Part shown: positions 41,348 to 49,853 of the stretch, one piece after another
Position numbering within the stretch: the stretch's first letter is position 1
Layout of the letters: each line of letters starts with the position of its first letter
Assembly (NCBI RefSeq): GCF_000614975.1
Contig: NZ_BALM01000018.1
Span: 1-64,000, forward strand
Source of the DNA: Shewanella marina JCM 15074
GTDB lineage: Bacteria > Pseudomonadota > Gammaproteobacteria > Enterobacterales > Shewanellaceae
DNA length: 64,000 bases
Direction: 5' to 3'
The notes under the pieces: model-generated
The model's database searches: none
The model's input: the letters and a program-made list of their open reading frames with translations, nothing else
What the model was told of the DNA's origin: nothing
Translations under genes and position numbers: made by a program

Positions 41348-43165
41348 ATGAAAATAAAATTATTGGTGTTATCACTGTATTGCATTTTGGGGGTTACGGG
41401 ATGTTCAAAAGTCCTTGAATCTAATAGTGAGAATACACATCAACAAAATGCTGAATCTGTCACTACTGCGGAAGAGCAATATTTAACGTTGGCAGATCAG
41501 TTCTTTCAAGAACAATTAGCCCTTGAACCTATCCATGCTACTTATGTAGGTGTCAATCAATATAATGATCAATACGGTGAGTCTTTATCTGAACAGTACC
41601 TGCATAAACAGCATCAGCTTAATAGTCAGTATCTAGTACTGGCAAAAAAAATTGATACTATAAAATTGCCAAAAGAGCTGCAATTAAGCCATCAGATGTT
41701 TATTTACGACAGAGAGCTGGCGTTAGTTGCAGAAACCTTTCCGATGCGTTTTATTCCGATGAATCAGTTTTATAATCCGATTATAACCATGGTTCAGTTA
41801 GGCACGGGTTCAAGTGCGCAGCCATTTTATACTGTTCAAGATTATCATAATTGGATTGGTCGTGTTGATGGCTTTATTCGTTGGTTAGATCGAGCCAAAG
41901 CACGTATGAATGAAGGCATTGAGAGTAAAGTGGTGTTGCCAAGAGTGTTAGTTGAAAAACTCTTGAGTCAAATTGACGCGCAACAGGTCGAGAATATTGA
42001 AAATAGTACTTTTTATCAGCCAATCAATCTGTTTCCTAATGATTTTAGTGAACAAGATAAAGTGCAGTTGACTGAACAATACAAACAGATGATAAGTCAG
42101 CGACTTTTACCTGCATTGTCACAATTAAGCCAATTTATTGAACAAGATTATTTACCTAAGGCACGTGCTACCGATGGTTGGTGGGGCTTACCAAATGGTA
42201 AACTTTGGTATCAGCATCTTGCAAATTCTCATACTACGACACAAATGCCAGTAGAGCAGATCCATCAATTAGGATTAGAGGAAGTTGCCCGAATTTTATC
42301 TGAAATGGATAACGTTAGGCAGCAAGTTGGTTTTGAGGGGGATTTGCAGGCATTTTTTACAGAGTTAAGCTCAAATCCTAATTATTTCTTTAAAGATAAA
42401 CAAGATTTGATTGATGGATATAGTTCGATAAAGACAACAATTAATCAAAAATTACCAGAATATTTTAATGTTCAACCTAAAGCGGATTATGAAGTTCGAG
42501 CAGTAGAGCAATTTAGAGAGCGTTCTGCTGCAGGGGCATCATATCAAGCTCCCGCTGTGGATGGTTCAAGACCCGGTATCTTTTATGTTAATACCTATAA
42601 CTTAAAAGCACAGCCTAAGTGGGGCATGACCACGTTATCGCTGCATGAGGCTGCTCCTGGACATCACTTTCAAATCGCGATTAAGCAAGAGCTACAGGGG
42701 ATCCCGCAATTTCAACGTTTTGGCGGGTATACCGCATTTGAAGAGGGCTGGGGGTTATATGCTGAATACCTTGGTATAGAGATGGGGTTGTTTAATGATC
42801 CATACCAATACTTTGGTAAATTATCAGATGAAATGCTGCGGGCTATGCGTCTAGTTGTAGATACTGGCTTACATCATCATGGTTGGAGTCGAGAACAAGC
42901 GATTCAATATATGCAGGACAACTCGCCAATGGCTGAATCTGATGTTATAGCAGAGGTTGAACGTTATATGGCATTGCCGGGGCAAGCCTTATCGTACAAA
43001 GTAGGCCAATTACAAATTTTGGCGTTGCGAGATAAGGCTGAAAAAGCATTAGGCGATAAATTTGATATTAAAGCATTTCATGATCAAATATTAACAACAG
43101 GTTCATTACCAATGGCGGTGATGGAAGCTAAAATAAATTTATGGATTGAGCAAAATGCAGCTTAA
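41348..43165 (+). CDS. DUF885-family lipoprotein, likely zinc metallopeptidase
   Basis: A 605-residue protein with a lipoprotein signal (LSLYCILGVTGC, lipobox VTGC near residue 20), so it is anchored in the cell envelope. The DUF885 domain holds the metal motif HEAAPGHH (about residue 432) and a downstream Glu region AFEEGWGLYAEYLG, as in zinc-dependent peptidases. Substrates of the family are mostly unknown. I chose the ATG at 41348 because GACAGGG lies upstream and the signal peptide begins there; an upstream ATG 11 codons earlier adds a non-signal-like extension. The gene stands alone. Confidence 0.85.
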   Translation: MKIKLLVLSLYCILGVTGCSKVLESNSENTHQQNAESVTTAEEQYLTLADQFFQEQLALEPIHATYVGVNQYNDQYGESLSEQYLHKQHQLNSQYLVLAKKIDTIKLPKELQLSHQMFIYDRELALVAETFPMRFIPMNQFYNPIITMVQLGTGSSAQPFYTVQDYHNWIGRVDGFIRWLDRAKARMNEGIESKVVLPRVLVEKLLSQIDAQQVENIENSTFYQPINLFPNDFSEQDKVQLTEQYKQMISQRLLPALSQLSQFIEQDYLPKARATDGWWGLPNGKLWYQHLANSHTTTQMPVEQIHQLGLEEVARILSEMDNVRQQVGFEGDLQAFFTELSSNPNYFFKDKQDLIDGYSSIKTTINQKLPEYFNVQPKADYEVRAVEQFRERSAAGASYQAPAVDGSRPGIFYVNTYNLKAQPKWGMTTLSLHEAAPGHHFQIAIKQELQGIPQFQRFGGYTAFEEGWGLYAEYLGIEMGLFNDPYQYFGKLSDEMLRAMRLVVDTGLHHHGWSREQAIQYMQDNSPMAESDVIAEVERYMALPGQALSYKVGQLQILALRDKAEKALGDKFDIKAFHDQILTTGSLPMAVMEAKINLWIEQNAA

Positions 43166-43280
43166 AGCTGTTTACTTTTTTGTTTGATATCGTAATCTAT
43201 CATTCAGTTACTTAAATGATTAAGTTGATTAGATATTACATTTAGATTGAGTTTTTAATGACTCAACATAGGAGTTCAAT

Positions 43281-43559
43281 ATGGTTCAAGCAACAGCGCG
43301 TCATCTTCTAGTCGGTACTGAGCAAGAATGTTTAGCACTTAAAGATCAAATAGATCAAGGTGCTGATTTTGCTGAAGTGGCAAAAGCACACTCTAAGTGT
43401 CCATCTGGCGCACAAGGTGGTGAGCTTGGCTCATTTGGCCCTGGCATGATGGTAAAAGAGTTTGATGATGTAGTGTTTAGCGCGCCATTAAATGTCGTAC
43501 AAGGTCCTGTTCAAACTCAGTTCGGTTACCACCTACTTGAAGTGACTAGCCGCGGCTAA
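43281..43559 (+). CDS. ppiC: Parvulin-type peptidyl-prolyl isomerase PpiC
   Basis: A 92-residue cytoplasmic single-domain parvulin. Visible family motifs are ARHLLVGTEQECLALK, the active-site stretch HSKCPSGAQGGELGSFGPG, MVKEFDDVVF and the C-terminal QTQFGYHLLEV. It speeds cis-trans isomerisation of prolyl bonds. The size equals the E. coli PpiC. TAGGAG lies before the ATG. It is followed by a terminator, so it is monocistronic. Confidence 0.95.
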   Translation: MVQATARHLLVGTEQECLALKDQIDQGADFAEVAKAHSKCPSGAQGGELGSFGPGMMVKEFDDVVFSAPLNVVQGPVQTQFGYHLLEVTSRG

Positions 43560-43577
43560 TCTATTTCGATTATGTTG

Positions 43578-43604
43578 AATGGCAGCTATAGCTGCCATTT
43601 TTTT
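43578..43604 (+). terminator. Rho-independent terminator of ppiC
   Basis: AATGGCAGC, TATA loop, GCTGCCATT and a T-run. Confidence 0.9.
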
Positions 43605-43636
43605 CGACTATTTTCAAGGTTAGGGCATGTTTCCTT

Positions 43637-44176
43637 ATGCATTATGGATTAACGAAACGTTTAAAATTACGTTATTTGGTTAAACAAGATTGGTCGTTCT
43701 TTTTTGATCTGCATTCTAGTGTAGAAGTTAATCGCTATGTACGTACGCCTGAAACAGCAGAGCAGATAGCGAATAAATTTAATCGATGCTGTTTGCCATG
43801 GCAATTTGAGTCAGGAGAATGGTTAGCCTTGCTTATTGAAGAGATAGATTCAGGTTTGCCCGTCGGGATTACAGGTTTAAGAGCCATATCAGATGAGTTA
43901 GCTCAGGCCGAAGTGGGTTATCTGTTAAGTCCACAAATGCAAGGTAAAGGCTATGCGACAGAAAGCCTCAGATTTGTATTGGATTATTGTTTTAAGATAT
44001 TAAAATTGCATAAAGTGACAGCATTAACAGATATCAATAATCTTGCTTCTGCCAATGTTTTAATTAAGACAGGTTTTATAAAAGAAGGCTTATTGCGTGA
44101 CAATAACCAGATAGACCAACAATGGCATGATGATTATTTTTGGGGCTTGCTTGAGCATGAGTATCAAACTCAATAA
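43637..44176 (+). CDS. GNAT-family (RimJ/RimL-type) N-acetyltransferase
   Basis: A 179-residue acetyltransferase with the typical GNAT order: an N-terminal YLVKQDWSFFFDLHSSVEVN region, then the acetyl-CoA-binding beta4/alpha3 segment AEVGYLLSPQMQGKGYATES, and a C-terminal ALTDINNLASANVLIKTGF motif. The latter, with Asn-x-x-Ser-x-x-x-x-x-x-x-x-Gly-Phe, is like the RimJ/RimL ribosomal protein acetyltransferases. The true substrate, protein or small molecule, cannot be decided. It is a single gene between ppiC and the S4 protein. Confidence 0.88.
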   Translation: MHYGLTKRLKLRYLVKQDWSFFFDLHSSVEVNRYVRTPETAEQIANKFNRCCLPWQFESGEWLALLIEEIDSGLPVGITGLRAISDELAQAEVGYLLSPQMQGKGYATESLRFVLDYCFKILKLHKVTALTDINNLASANVLIKTGFIKEGLLRDNNQIDQQWHDDYFWGLLEHEYQTQ

Positions 44177-44364
44177 ATCTGATTTGTCATCATCAAAGAA
44201 AGCCTTAATCAGCCTCACTTTATCCTTGTATTGAGTCAACTGAGAATGCCAACTGTGCATTAATATATCGAGTACTACACTTGATTAAGTGTTTCTGAAA
44301 ATAGCAACTTCAGTTGGTTTGGGTATATAATGACGCGGTTTTTATGTTGATAAGGTGCAATGCT

Positions 44365-44595
44365 GTGAGCGCACAAGCAGAATTATTAGTTCTTCGCAGT
44401 GGCGAAGAATATATTGAGTTATACAAATTACTTAAAGTCCAAGGCTTAATGAGTGCAGGTGGTGAAGCCAAGCATGTCATTAGTGAAGGTATGGTTAAGG
44501 TAAATGGTCAAGTAGAAACTCGTAAACGTAATAAGATCGTAGCGGGTGATCTAGTTGAGTTTAATGGCGAGTTGGTTAAAGTCGTTCAAGAATAA
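44365..44595 (+). CDS. S4-domain RNA-binding protein (YbcJ-like)
   Basis: A 76-residue protein almost wholly made of an S4 RNA-binding domain. Its core LYKLLKVQGLMSAGGEAKHV and VKVNGQVETRKRNKIVAGD matches E. coli YbcJ closely. I chose the GTG at 44365 because AAGGTG lies seven bases upstream; an ATG at 44344 is an alternative start seven codons earlier. It is 15 bases before rraB, so the two are probably co-transcribed. What RNA it binds is unknown. Confidence 0.85.
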   Translation: MSAQAELLVLRSGEEYIELYKLLKVQGLMSAGGEAKHVISEGMVKVNGQVETRKRNKIVAGDLVEFNGELVKVVQE

Positions 44596-44610
44596 TCTTA
44601 GGGTAATATT

Positions 44611-44997
44611 ATGCAATTTCCAGATGATGATAACGGTAAAATGCTAGCGGCAATGGCTGAGTCAGGCATTGATTTATCAAAAGAATTAGATATTGATTTC
44701 TTTATTGTTTTTGATGACCAACGTGACGCTGAGTCGGCATTAGCAGAAATTTTAGCATCAGAGCTAGACTGTGAAGCTGAACTGAATCTGAATGATGATT
44801 TAGGCAAGTGGGAAATGATTGTTACATTAAAGATGATCCCAGAATATGCCGCTGTTGTTGAGCAAGAAACTGAATTACACCTATTCGCTGAAGAGTTTGG
44901 CGGAATGAGTGATGGTTGGGGCGTGATGCAGCACCAAGAAGGCGATGACCTTGGTGAAGATCATGACCACGAGTGTGGCGATCACTGCCACCACTAA
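44611..44997 (+). CDS. rraB: Ribonuclease E regulator RraB
   Basis: A 128-residue acidic protein of the RraB family (DFFIVFDDQRDAESALAE, DLGKWEMIVTLKMIP, AEEFGGMSDGWGVM). RraB binds the RNase E scaffold region and dampens mRNA decay. Unusually, the C-terminal tail is a run of His, Asp and Cys (EDHDHECGDHCHH) that looks able to bind metal; E. coli RraB has an acidic tail of another kind. It follows the S4 protein by 15 bases and ends before a terminator. Confidence 0.88.
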   Translation: MQFPDDDNGKMLAAMAESGIDLSKELDIDFFIVFDDQRDAESALAEILASELDCEAELNLNDDLGKWEMIVTLKMIPEYAAVVEQETELHLFAEEFGGMSDGWGVMQHQEGDDLGEDHDHECGDHCHH

Positions 44998-45020
44998 GCT
45001 AATTGCAAATTAGCGATATA

Positions 45021-45044
45021 AAACCACCTACGGGTGGTTTTTTT
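45021..45044 (+). terminator. Rho-independent terminator of rraB
   Basis: AAACCACC, TACG loop, GGTGGTTT and T-run. A second inverted repeat (GCTAATT/AATTAGC) lies just before it at about 44998-45014. Confidence 0.9.
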
Positions 45045-45087
45045 GTGCCGCTCAGATTACCATCGAGTTATACACAAGGAGAGATGT

Positions 45088-47049
45088 ATGGCTAAACATA
45101 TTAGTTTTGGTACCCCTGTTAATGAAGCCGAACGATGGGCATTTGGTGTGCTTGCTGACGAGCTGCCCGAAGATTATTTTTTATTGACCAATATTGAAAT
45201 TCCGACCAAATCAGGCCAAGCAATGGAAGTAGATGCCTTGGTTGTGGGTGAGTGGGGCGTTTATGTAGTGGATGTTAAAGGCTACATTGGCCACTTAAAT
45301 GCAGGTTTACATGCTTGGTCATTAGATGGCCGCGATGTTGATAACAGTTTATCAAAAGCGAATTATGTGGCACGAGTGCTGGCTGGTAAGGTTAAGCATC
45401 AAATTCCTGTTGGTGTTTATGCGCCTTGGTGTCAGGGAATGGTATTCGTGACTGGCCGTAAAGGTGAACAAATTGAACTAGAAAAAGATGACGGTTCATT
45501 AAGTATCTATACTCCAAAACAAATTATTAATGCATTAACTAATGAGTGGGGACTGACCGCGCCAATTGCGCATCAGGTTACGCATCAACAAAAAGAATTA
45601 GTACTAGATACCATTGGCCAAGTGGCGTTAGTTGAGCAACGCAATAACCGCATTCAAGATTTTATTAAACTCAAATGTTTGTTTATGCATCATGGTTTAG
45701 AGGTGTGGCAAGCAGAGTATAGTCCGGGTGAATGGACTGCTCCTTGGCTGCTCAAAATTCTGATCCCAATGCAATTTGATGATCCTGAACAGTTACAACA
45801 CCATGAACAAGCACTACGCAATGAGTTTAAAATTTTACAGGAATTATCTGGTTGCTGCACTGTACCATATTGTGCGCCGTTGATTCAGGATGGGGAGCAG
45901 TTGGTATTGCCGATTAGAATGCCAAGAGGCATGCCACTAAATGCACTTGAGTCTGAAACGCTAACGACATATCAGATCCTTGAAATATTGCGCCGCTCGG
46001 TAACGGGATTACAGCAAATACATCGACGTGGTTATAGTATTGGTGGTTGGTCGAGTAATTGTATTTTTGTGTCAACTAATGGCGATGTTGAATATATTGA
46101 TATTAAAAATAATATTAGTATCGATAATGATATTGCTAAGTATGCCTATCGCTTCAAACATTTGGCTGAACAAACTCAACAGCCTCGGATTTATCAATGG
46201 TATCGGTTAGCAGAAAAGGGCAGTACTATTGATTTAGATGCCTTAAGGTGTGATTTATCTGCGCTACTTGAATCCGGTGTATGTGACGTTGAACCCACTG
46301 CTATCGAGATTAAAACGGGGGCAGTTGTTGATCACCATTATTTATTAGAGCAACAGATCATTTGCTCTGATGATAGTGAACTATGGTTAGCTAAACATAT
46401 TCAAGGTCAATATCAATGCGGCATTGGACTCTACAAAAATGTGGTTGAGCATTGGCCTAAACTCAGTAACTTATATCGCAGTCTGTCTCATATTTATCAC
46501 CCACATATTGAACGCGTATTGGCATTTGGTCAGTTACCTCAAACTCAAGATCTTTTTATTGTACGAAATTGGATTAAGGGGCTTTCTTTAGATGAGTTAA
46601 CGACTATTGAACTTGGTCAACCCAAGTTGTGGTTTAAGCAGTTATTGACGGCGTTACAATATATTCATCAAATGGATATCTACCACGGTGCTATTTGCCC
46701 TAAAAATATAATATGCAATAGTGAGGTTTCGATTTTAGTTAACTTTGGTTTAGGGATGGATATTGCCTCATTACATTATGCACAGCAATATGCTGATCCT
46801 ATCTATTGGGAAATTGAAGGTGATGCTGAAAAAGATCTCTATGGGTTAGTAGCGAGTTTTGTTGATGTACTAAGTGAGCATCAAACGGCTGAGCAATTGC
46901 ATACATCAAGTTTACTCGTGCGACTTGAATTACTTGATAGAGAACTATTGGGTGAGACGGTTTATCAACTATGTAAAAAAGTACTAAAATTTGAATATAT
47001 GTTAGCGCCGAACAGCCAATATTTGGCACTATTTGGGTTTGATGATTAA
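45088..47049 (+). CDS. NERD nuclease-domain protein with two degenerate protein-kinase domains
   Basis: A 653-residue cytoplasmic protein. Residues 1-~200 are a NERD domain with the nuclease residues of the PD-(D/E)XK fold apparently intact (EVDAL with D49; VDVKG with D62 and K64). Residues ~205-415 and ~420-650 are each kinase-like, with the lobes in order. In the first, an N-lobe Lys (WLLKILIP) remains, but the catalytic loop reads IGGWSSNCI where HGDLKPSNI is expected. In the second, the loop is HGAICPKNI (Asp to Ala, Lys to Cys) and the DFG position is NFG. Both look like pseudokinases. I chose the ATG at 45088 because AAGGAGAG sits four bases before it. Possible jobs are DNA-damage, phage or stress signalling; none is shown. 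Confidence 0.8.
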   Translation: MAKHISFGTPVNEAERWAFGVLADELPEDYFLLTNIEIPTKSGQAMEVDALVVGEWGVYVVDVKGYIGHLNAGLHAWSLDGRDVDNSLSKANYVARVLAGKVKHQIPVGVYAPWCQGMVFVTGRKGEQIELEKDDGSLSIYTPKQIINALTNEWGLTAPIAHQVTHQQKELVLDTIGQVALVEQRNNRIQDFIKLKCLFMHHGLEVWQAEYSPGEWTAPWLLKILIPMQFDDPEQLQHHEQALRNEFKILQELSGCCTVPYCAPLIQDGEQLVLPIRMPRGMPLNALESETLTTYQILEILRRSVTGLQQIHRRGYSIGGWSSNCIFVSTNGDVEYIDIKNNISIDNDIAKYAYRFKHLAEQTQQPRIYQWYRLAEKGSTIDLDALRCDLSALLESGVCDVEPTAIEIKTGAVVDHHYLLEQQIICSDDSELWLAKHIQGQYQCGIGLYKNVVEHWPKLSNLYRSLSHIYHPHIERVLAFGQLPQTQDLFIVRNWIKGLSLDELTTIELGQPKLWFKQLLTALQYIHQMDIYHGAICPKNIICNSEVSILVNFGLGMDIASLHYAQQYADPIYWEIEGDAEKDLYGLVASFVDVLSEHQTAEQLHTSSLLVRLELLDRELLGETVYQLCKKVLKFEYMLAPNSQYLALFGFDD

Positions 47050-47075
47050 TGACATTATGTGTGTAGGTGATATAG

Positions 47076-47111
47076 CCAAACGACCTTAAATATCAAGCTT
47101 AGGTCGTTTGG
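47076..47111. repeat. Long inverted repeat after the NERD gene
   Basis: CCAAACGACCT and AGGTCGTTTGG form an 11-bp perfect stem around a 14-base loop. No T-run follows on either strand, so it is not a textbook terminator; it may still help end the NERD transcript. Confidence 0.6.
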
Positions 47112-47127
47112 GTATACAAAGAAGAGT

Positions 47128-47223
47128 ATGCCAACATTTGCAATGCTATCTGTATTAACCCTTGCAGTTTTGTTTTTCAAATTTGTACAACCTGAGCTAA
47201 CTGATGGTTTTACAATTATTTGA
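47128..47223 (+). CDS. Possible 31-residue membrane microprotein
   Basis: A short frame starting ATG with AAGAAGAG upstream encodes 31 residues, mostly one hydrophobic stretch (MLSVLTLAVLFFKFV) followed by a polar end. Size and layout are those of small single-pass membrane proteins. It is followed some 80 bases later by a strong terminator that has no other obvious gene to serve. Short frames of this kind also arise by chance, and I know no homologue. Confidence 0.3.
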   Translation: MPTFAMLSVLTLAVLFFKFVQPELTDGFTII

Positions 47224-47304
47224 TAGTTAGGGGGCTTTATTCGGGAGCATTTATTTTTGCTACGCGATTTACGCTCTTTTATCAGCTGATTATTTTTAGT
47301 GCAG

Positions 47305-47333
47305 AAAATGTGTCCATTGACACATTTTTTTTT
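47305..47333 (+). terminator. Rho-independent terminator upstream of the deaminase gene
   Basis: AAAATGTGTC, loop CATT, GACACATTTT, then a T-run. It lies between the NERD gene and the deaminase gene, so it ends either a longer NERD transcript or a short RNA/microprotein transcript. Confidence 0.85.
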
Positions 47334-47370
47334 CAAGATGTTTTTATAATCAAACAAGCAGATTAACACC

Positions 47371-47461
47371 TTAGGTCACTGCTATGCTCGACGACTGTTT
47401 TGCAGTCATAGCGGTGCATGAGTGGCTAATAGGTGTGCTGGCTCGTGTACCTGTGAATCAA
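47371..47461 (+). promoter_or_regulatory. Candidate structured leader (three-way junction) before the deaminase gene
   Basis: P1: TCAC 47376-47379 with GTGA 47453-47456. P2: GCTATG 47381-47386 with CATAGC 47407-47412, capped by ACTG/CAGT. P3: GGTGCATGAG 47413-47422 with CTCGTGTACC 47442-47451, ten pairs including two G-U. One unpaired base sits between P1 and P2, none between P2 and P3, and one between P3 and P1. It ends 23 bases before the start codon of a purine-base deaminase. It does not match the purine riboswitch core I know, and P1 is short. Confidence 0.3.
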
Positions 47462-47483
47462 TGGATGACTTACAGGAGCTTTT

Positions 47484-48857
47484 ATGTCTCAATTATTATC
47501 GCAACGTTTATGGATAAAAAATCCTCTTGCTATCTTTACTGCCAATGGTCTTGACGCCCGTGGTGGTATCGTCGTTGAAAATGGTCAAATTGTTGAACTG
47601 GTTGCGAATGGCGCTAAGCCTCAACACGCAGTAGATAACACTTTTGATGCATCGTCGCTGGTTGTCACTCCCGGCCTTATTAATACTCACCATCATCTTT
47701 ATCAAACATTAACTCGCGCATTTCCGGCGGCATTAAACAAACCGTTATTTCCATGGTTACAAGCATTGTACCCTGTTTGGGCACGGCTTCAGCCTGATAT
47801 GCTGCATGCGGCCACGACACTTGGTTTATCTGAGTTATTATTATCAGGTTGTACGACTGTGGCAGATCATCATTATCTGTATCCGCAAGCGCTAACTGAA
47901 GCGATGGATATTCAGGTTGATGCCGCCAATAAAATGGGAGCAAGGGTGATGTTAACTCGTGGTTCCATGAGTCTTGGTGAAAAAGACGGTGGTTTACCGC
48001 CCCAGCAAGCAGTACAAACTGATCAACAAATCTTAGATGACTGTGAGCGGGTCATTAAGCAATATCATCAACGTGACCATGGCGCGATGATTCAAGTTGC
48101 TTTAGCACCATGTTCACCCTTTTCAGTTACATCAGAGCTGATGGTTGCTGCGGCTAAAATGGCTAAACAACATGATGTGATGTTACACACCCATTTGGCT
48201 GAAACCCATGATGAAAATGAATTCTGTTTGCAACGGTTTGGTTTAAGACCTTTGGATTATCTTGAGTCTGTGGGGTGGTTGCACGATAAAGTATGGTTAG
48301 CCCATGGTATTCATTTTACTGAGCAAGAAATTAACCGCTTAGGCCAAGCCAAAGTGGGTATTGCTCATTGTCCATCTTCGAACATGATTTTATCTTCAGG
48401 CTTATGCCAAACATTAGCATTAGAACGTGCAGGAGCTAAAGTTGGTTTGGCTGTTGATGGATCAGCTTCAAATGATGGTTCAAATATGATTCAAGAAGTA
48501 CGCCAAGCATTATTGTTGAACCGATTACATTATCCAGCTAATGAAATGGGGCATATTGATGCATTAAGGTGGGCAACTGCGGGATCTGCCGCAGTATTGG
48601 GACGCAATGATATTGGGTCTCTAGCCGTGGGCATGCAAGCCGATATTGCGATGTTCAAGTTAGATGAGTGTCGCTTCTCCGGCGCGCATGATGCGTTAGC
48701 AGCATTAATATTATGTGGAGCCTATAAAGCGGATGCGGTGATGGTTGCAGGTCAATGGCGTGTAAAAAATGCTGAAATTGTTAATCCGGTAATGGACTTG
48801 GTTGAGTTACAGTTTAGACATAGCCAATGTGCAATGCGTCTAGCGCAATCACTCTAG
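47484..48857 (+). CDS. 8-oxoguanine deaminase (amidohydrolase family)
   Basis: A 457-residue zinc amidohydrolase of the ATZ/TRZ group. Metal and catalytic residues lie in TPGLINTHHHLYQT, LHTHLAETHDE, LAHGIHFTE, IAHCPSSNMIL and LAVDGSASNDGSN. These agree closely with the bacterial 8-oxoguanine deaminases (such as Pseudomonas Pa0142) that convert 8-oxoguanine to uric acid. A guanine-like or isoguanine-like purine substrate is the main alternative. CAGGAG precedes the ATG. It stands alone, between a structured upstream region and a strong terminator. Confidence 0.85.
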   Translation: MSQLLSQRLWIKNPLAIFTANGLDARGGIVVENGQIVELVANGAKPQHAVDNTFDASSLVVTPGLINTHHHLYQTLTRAFPAALNKPLFPWLQALYPVWARLQPDMLHAATTLGLSELLLSGCTTVADHHYLYPQALTEAMDIQVDAANKMGARVMLTRGSMSLGEKDGGLPPQQAVQTDQQILDDCERVIKQYHQRDHGAMIQVALAPCSPFSVTSELMVAAAKMAKQHDVMLHTHLAETHDENEFCLQRFGLRPLDYLESVGWLHDKVWLAHGIHFTEQEINRLGQAKVGIAHCPSSNMILSSGLCQTLALERAGAKVGLAVDGSASNDGSNMIQEVRQALLLNRLHYPANEMGHIDALRWATAGSAAVLGRNDIGSLAVGMQADIAMFKLDECRFSGAHDALAALILCGAYKADAVMVAGQWRVKNAEIVNPVMDLVELQFRHSQCAMRLAQSL

Positions 48858-48876
48858 CTAGACAAGGTAATTAAAT

Positions 48877-48912
48877 ACTAACAAAGGGCAATAACCCTTT
48901 GTTAGTGCTTTT
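48877..48912 (+). terminator. Rho-independent terminator of the deaminase gene
   Basis: ACTAACAAAGGG, a six-base loop, CCCTTTGTTAGT (12 bp), then GCTTTTAT. Confidence 0.88.
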
Positions 48913-49000
48913 ATAAATATCATTTGCTTGATTAATGCCAGTCTAAAGTGAGGTATACTCGCTCACATCATCTAACTCCATTTGTTCCCTATAAAATAAT

Positions 49001-49765
49001 ATGACGTTTGAACTAACTTTTGAATTAGCCGCACTTTTATTTGCAGTCGCTATGTTAGCGGGCTTTATTGATGCTATTGCTGGTGGTGGTGGTTTATTAA
49101 CGATTCCTGCTTTGATGTGGGCAGGTTTGTCCCCTGCAACAGCGCTTGCAACCAATAAATTACAGGCTTGTGGTGGTAGTTTTTTTGCAAGTTTTTATTT
49201 TATTCGTAAAGGCCTGGTGAAATTAAAGGATCTTAAATTAGCAATTGCGTGTGCCTTTGTTGGCTCTGCGTTAGGCACGATTGCAGTGCAGCAGATTAAT
49301 GCTGAAATTTTGCGTGGTATCTTGCCGATACTGATGTTGGTTATTGGTGGCTACTTTTTATTTTCAAAAAATATGTCAGATGATGATCGTCAGCAACTAT
49401 TAACGCCAACTGTGTTTGCTTTTACCGCTGCATTAGGTGTTGGCGTGTATGATGGTTTCTTTGGACCGGGCACAGGCAGTTTTTTCGCTTTAGCATTTGT
49501 CTCATTAGCGGGTTTTGGTTTAGCGAAAGCCACTGCGCATGCCAAAGTACTGAATTTTTCCACCAATATCTCATCACTAATTTTCTTTGCTCTAGGCGGT
49601 AAAGTCGTTTGGGTGTTAGGGGGCTTGATGCTAGTTGGGCAAGCGATTGGCGCAACTTTAGGCTCAAAAGTGGTGGTGAGTAAGGGGACTAAGGTGATTA
49701 AGCCTTTGGTTGTGACTATGTCGATTATGATGAGCGCCAAGTTATTATTTGATTATTTTGGTTAA
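49001..49765 (+). CDS. TSUP (TauE/SafE) family membrane permease, second copy
   Basis: A 254-residue inner-membrane protein with about eight hydrophobic segments and the family motifs GFIDAIAGGGGLLTIPALMW and GVYDGFFGPGTGSFFALAF. It is a paralogue of the gene at 23936, with which it shares the same motif pairs, and probably exports a small anion that cannot be named. It is a single gene; sbcD starts about 90 bases later on the same strand without a clear terminator between. Confidence 0.88.
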   Translation: MTFELTFELAALLFAVAMLAGFIDAIAGGGGLLTIPALMWAGLSPATALATNKLQACGGSFFASFYFIRKGLVKLKDLKLAIACAFVGSALGTIAVQQINAEILRGILPILMLVIGGYFLFSKNMSDDDRQQLLTPTVFAFTAALGVGVYDGFFGPGTGSFFALAFVSLAGFGLAKATAHAKVLNFSTNISSLIFFALGGKVVWVLGGLMLVGQAIGATLGSKVVVSKGTKVIKPLVVTMSIMMSAKLLFDYFG

Positions 49766-49853
49766 ATAGTCTTCATGCATTAGCTGCAAGATTTTGTTTT
49801 ATAGTTGTTTGCTTCATACTATGGCGAAGACTTAAGACGAGAACTTGCTGTTA

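Noticed and set aside
47055..47369. A 104-codon minus-strand frame after the NERD gene
   Set aside because: It spans an inverted repeat and a terminator hairpin, has no Shine-Dalgarno and an amino-acid composition typical of AT-rich non-coding DNA.
47371..47461. Canonical purine riboswitch
   Set aside because: The conserved joining-region sequences of that class are absent, although a three-way junction can be drawn.
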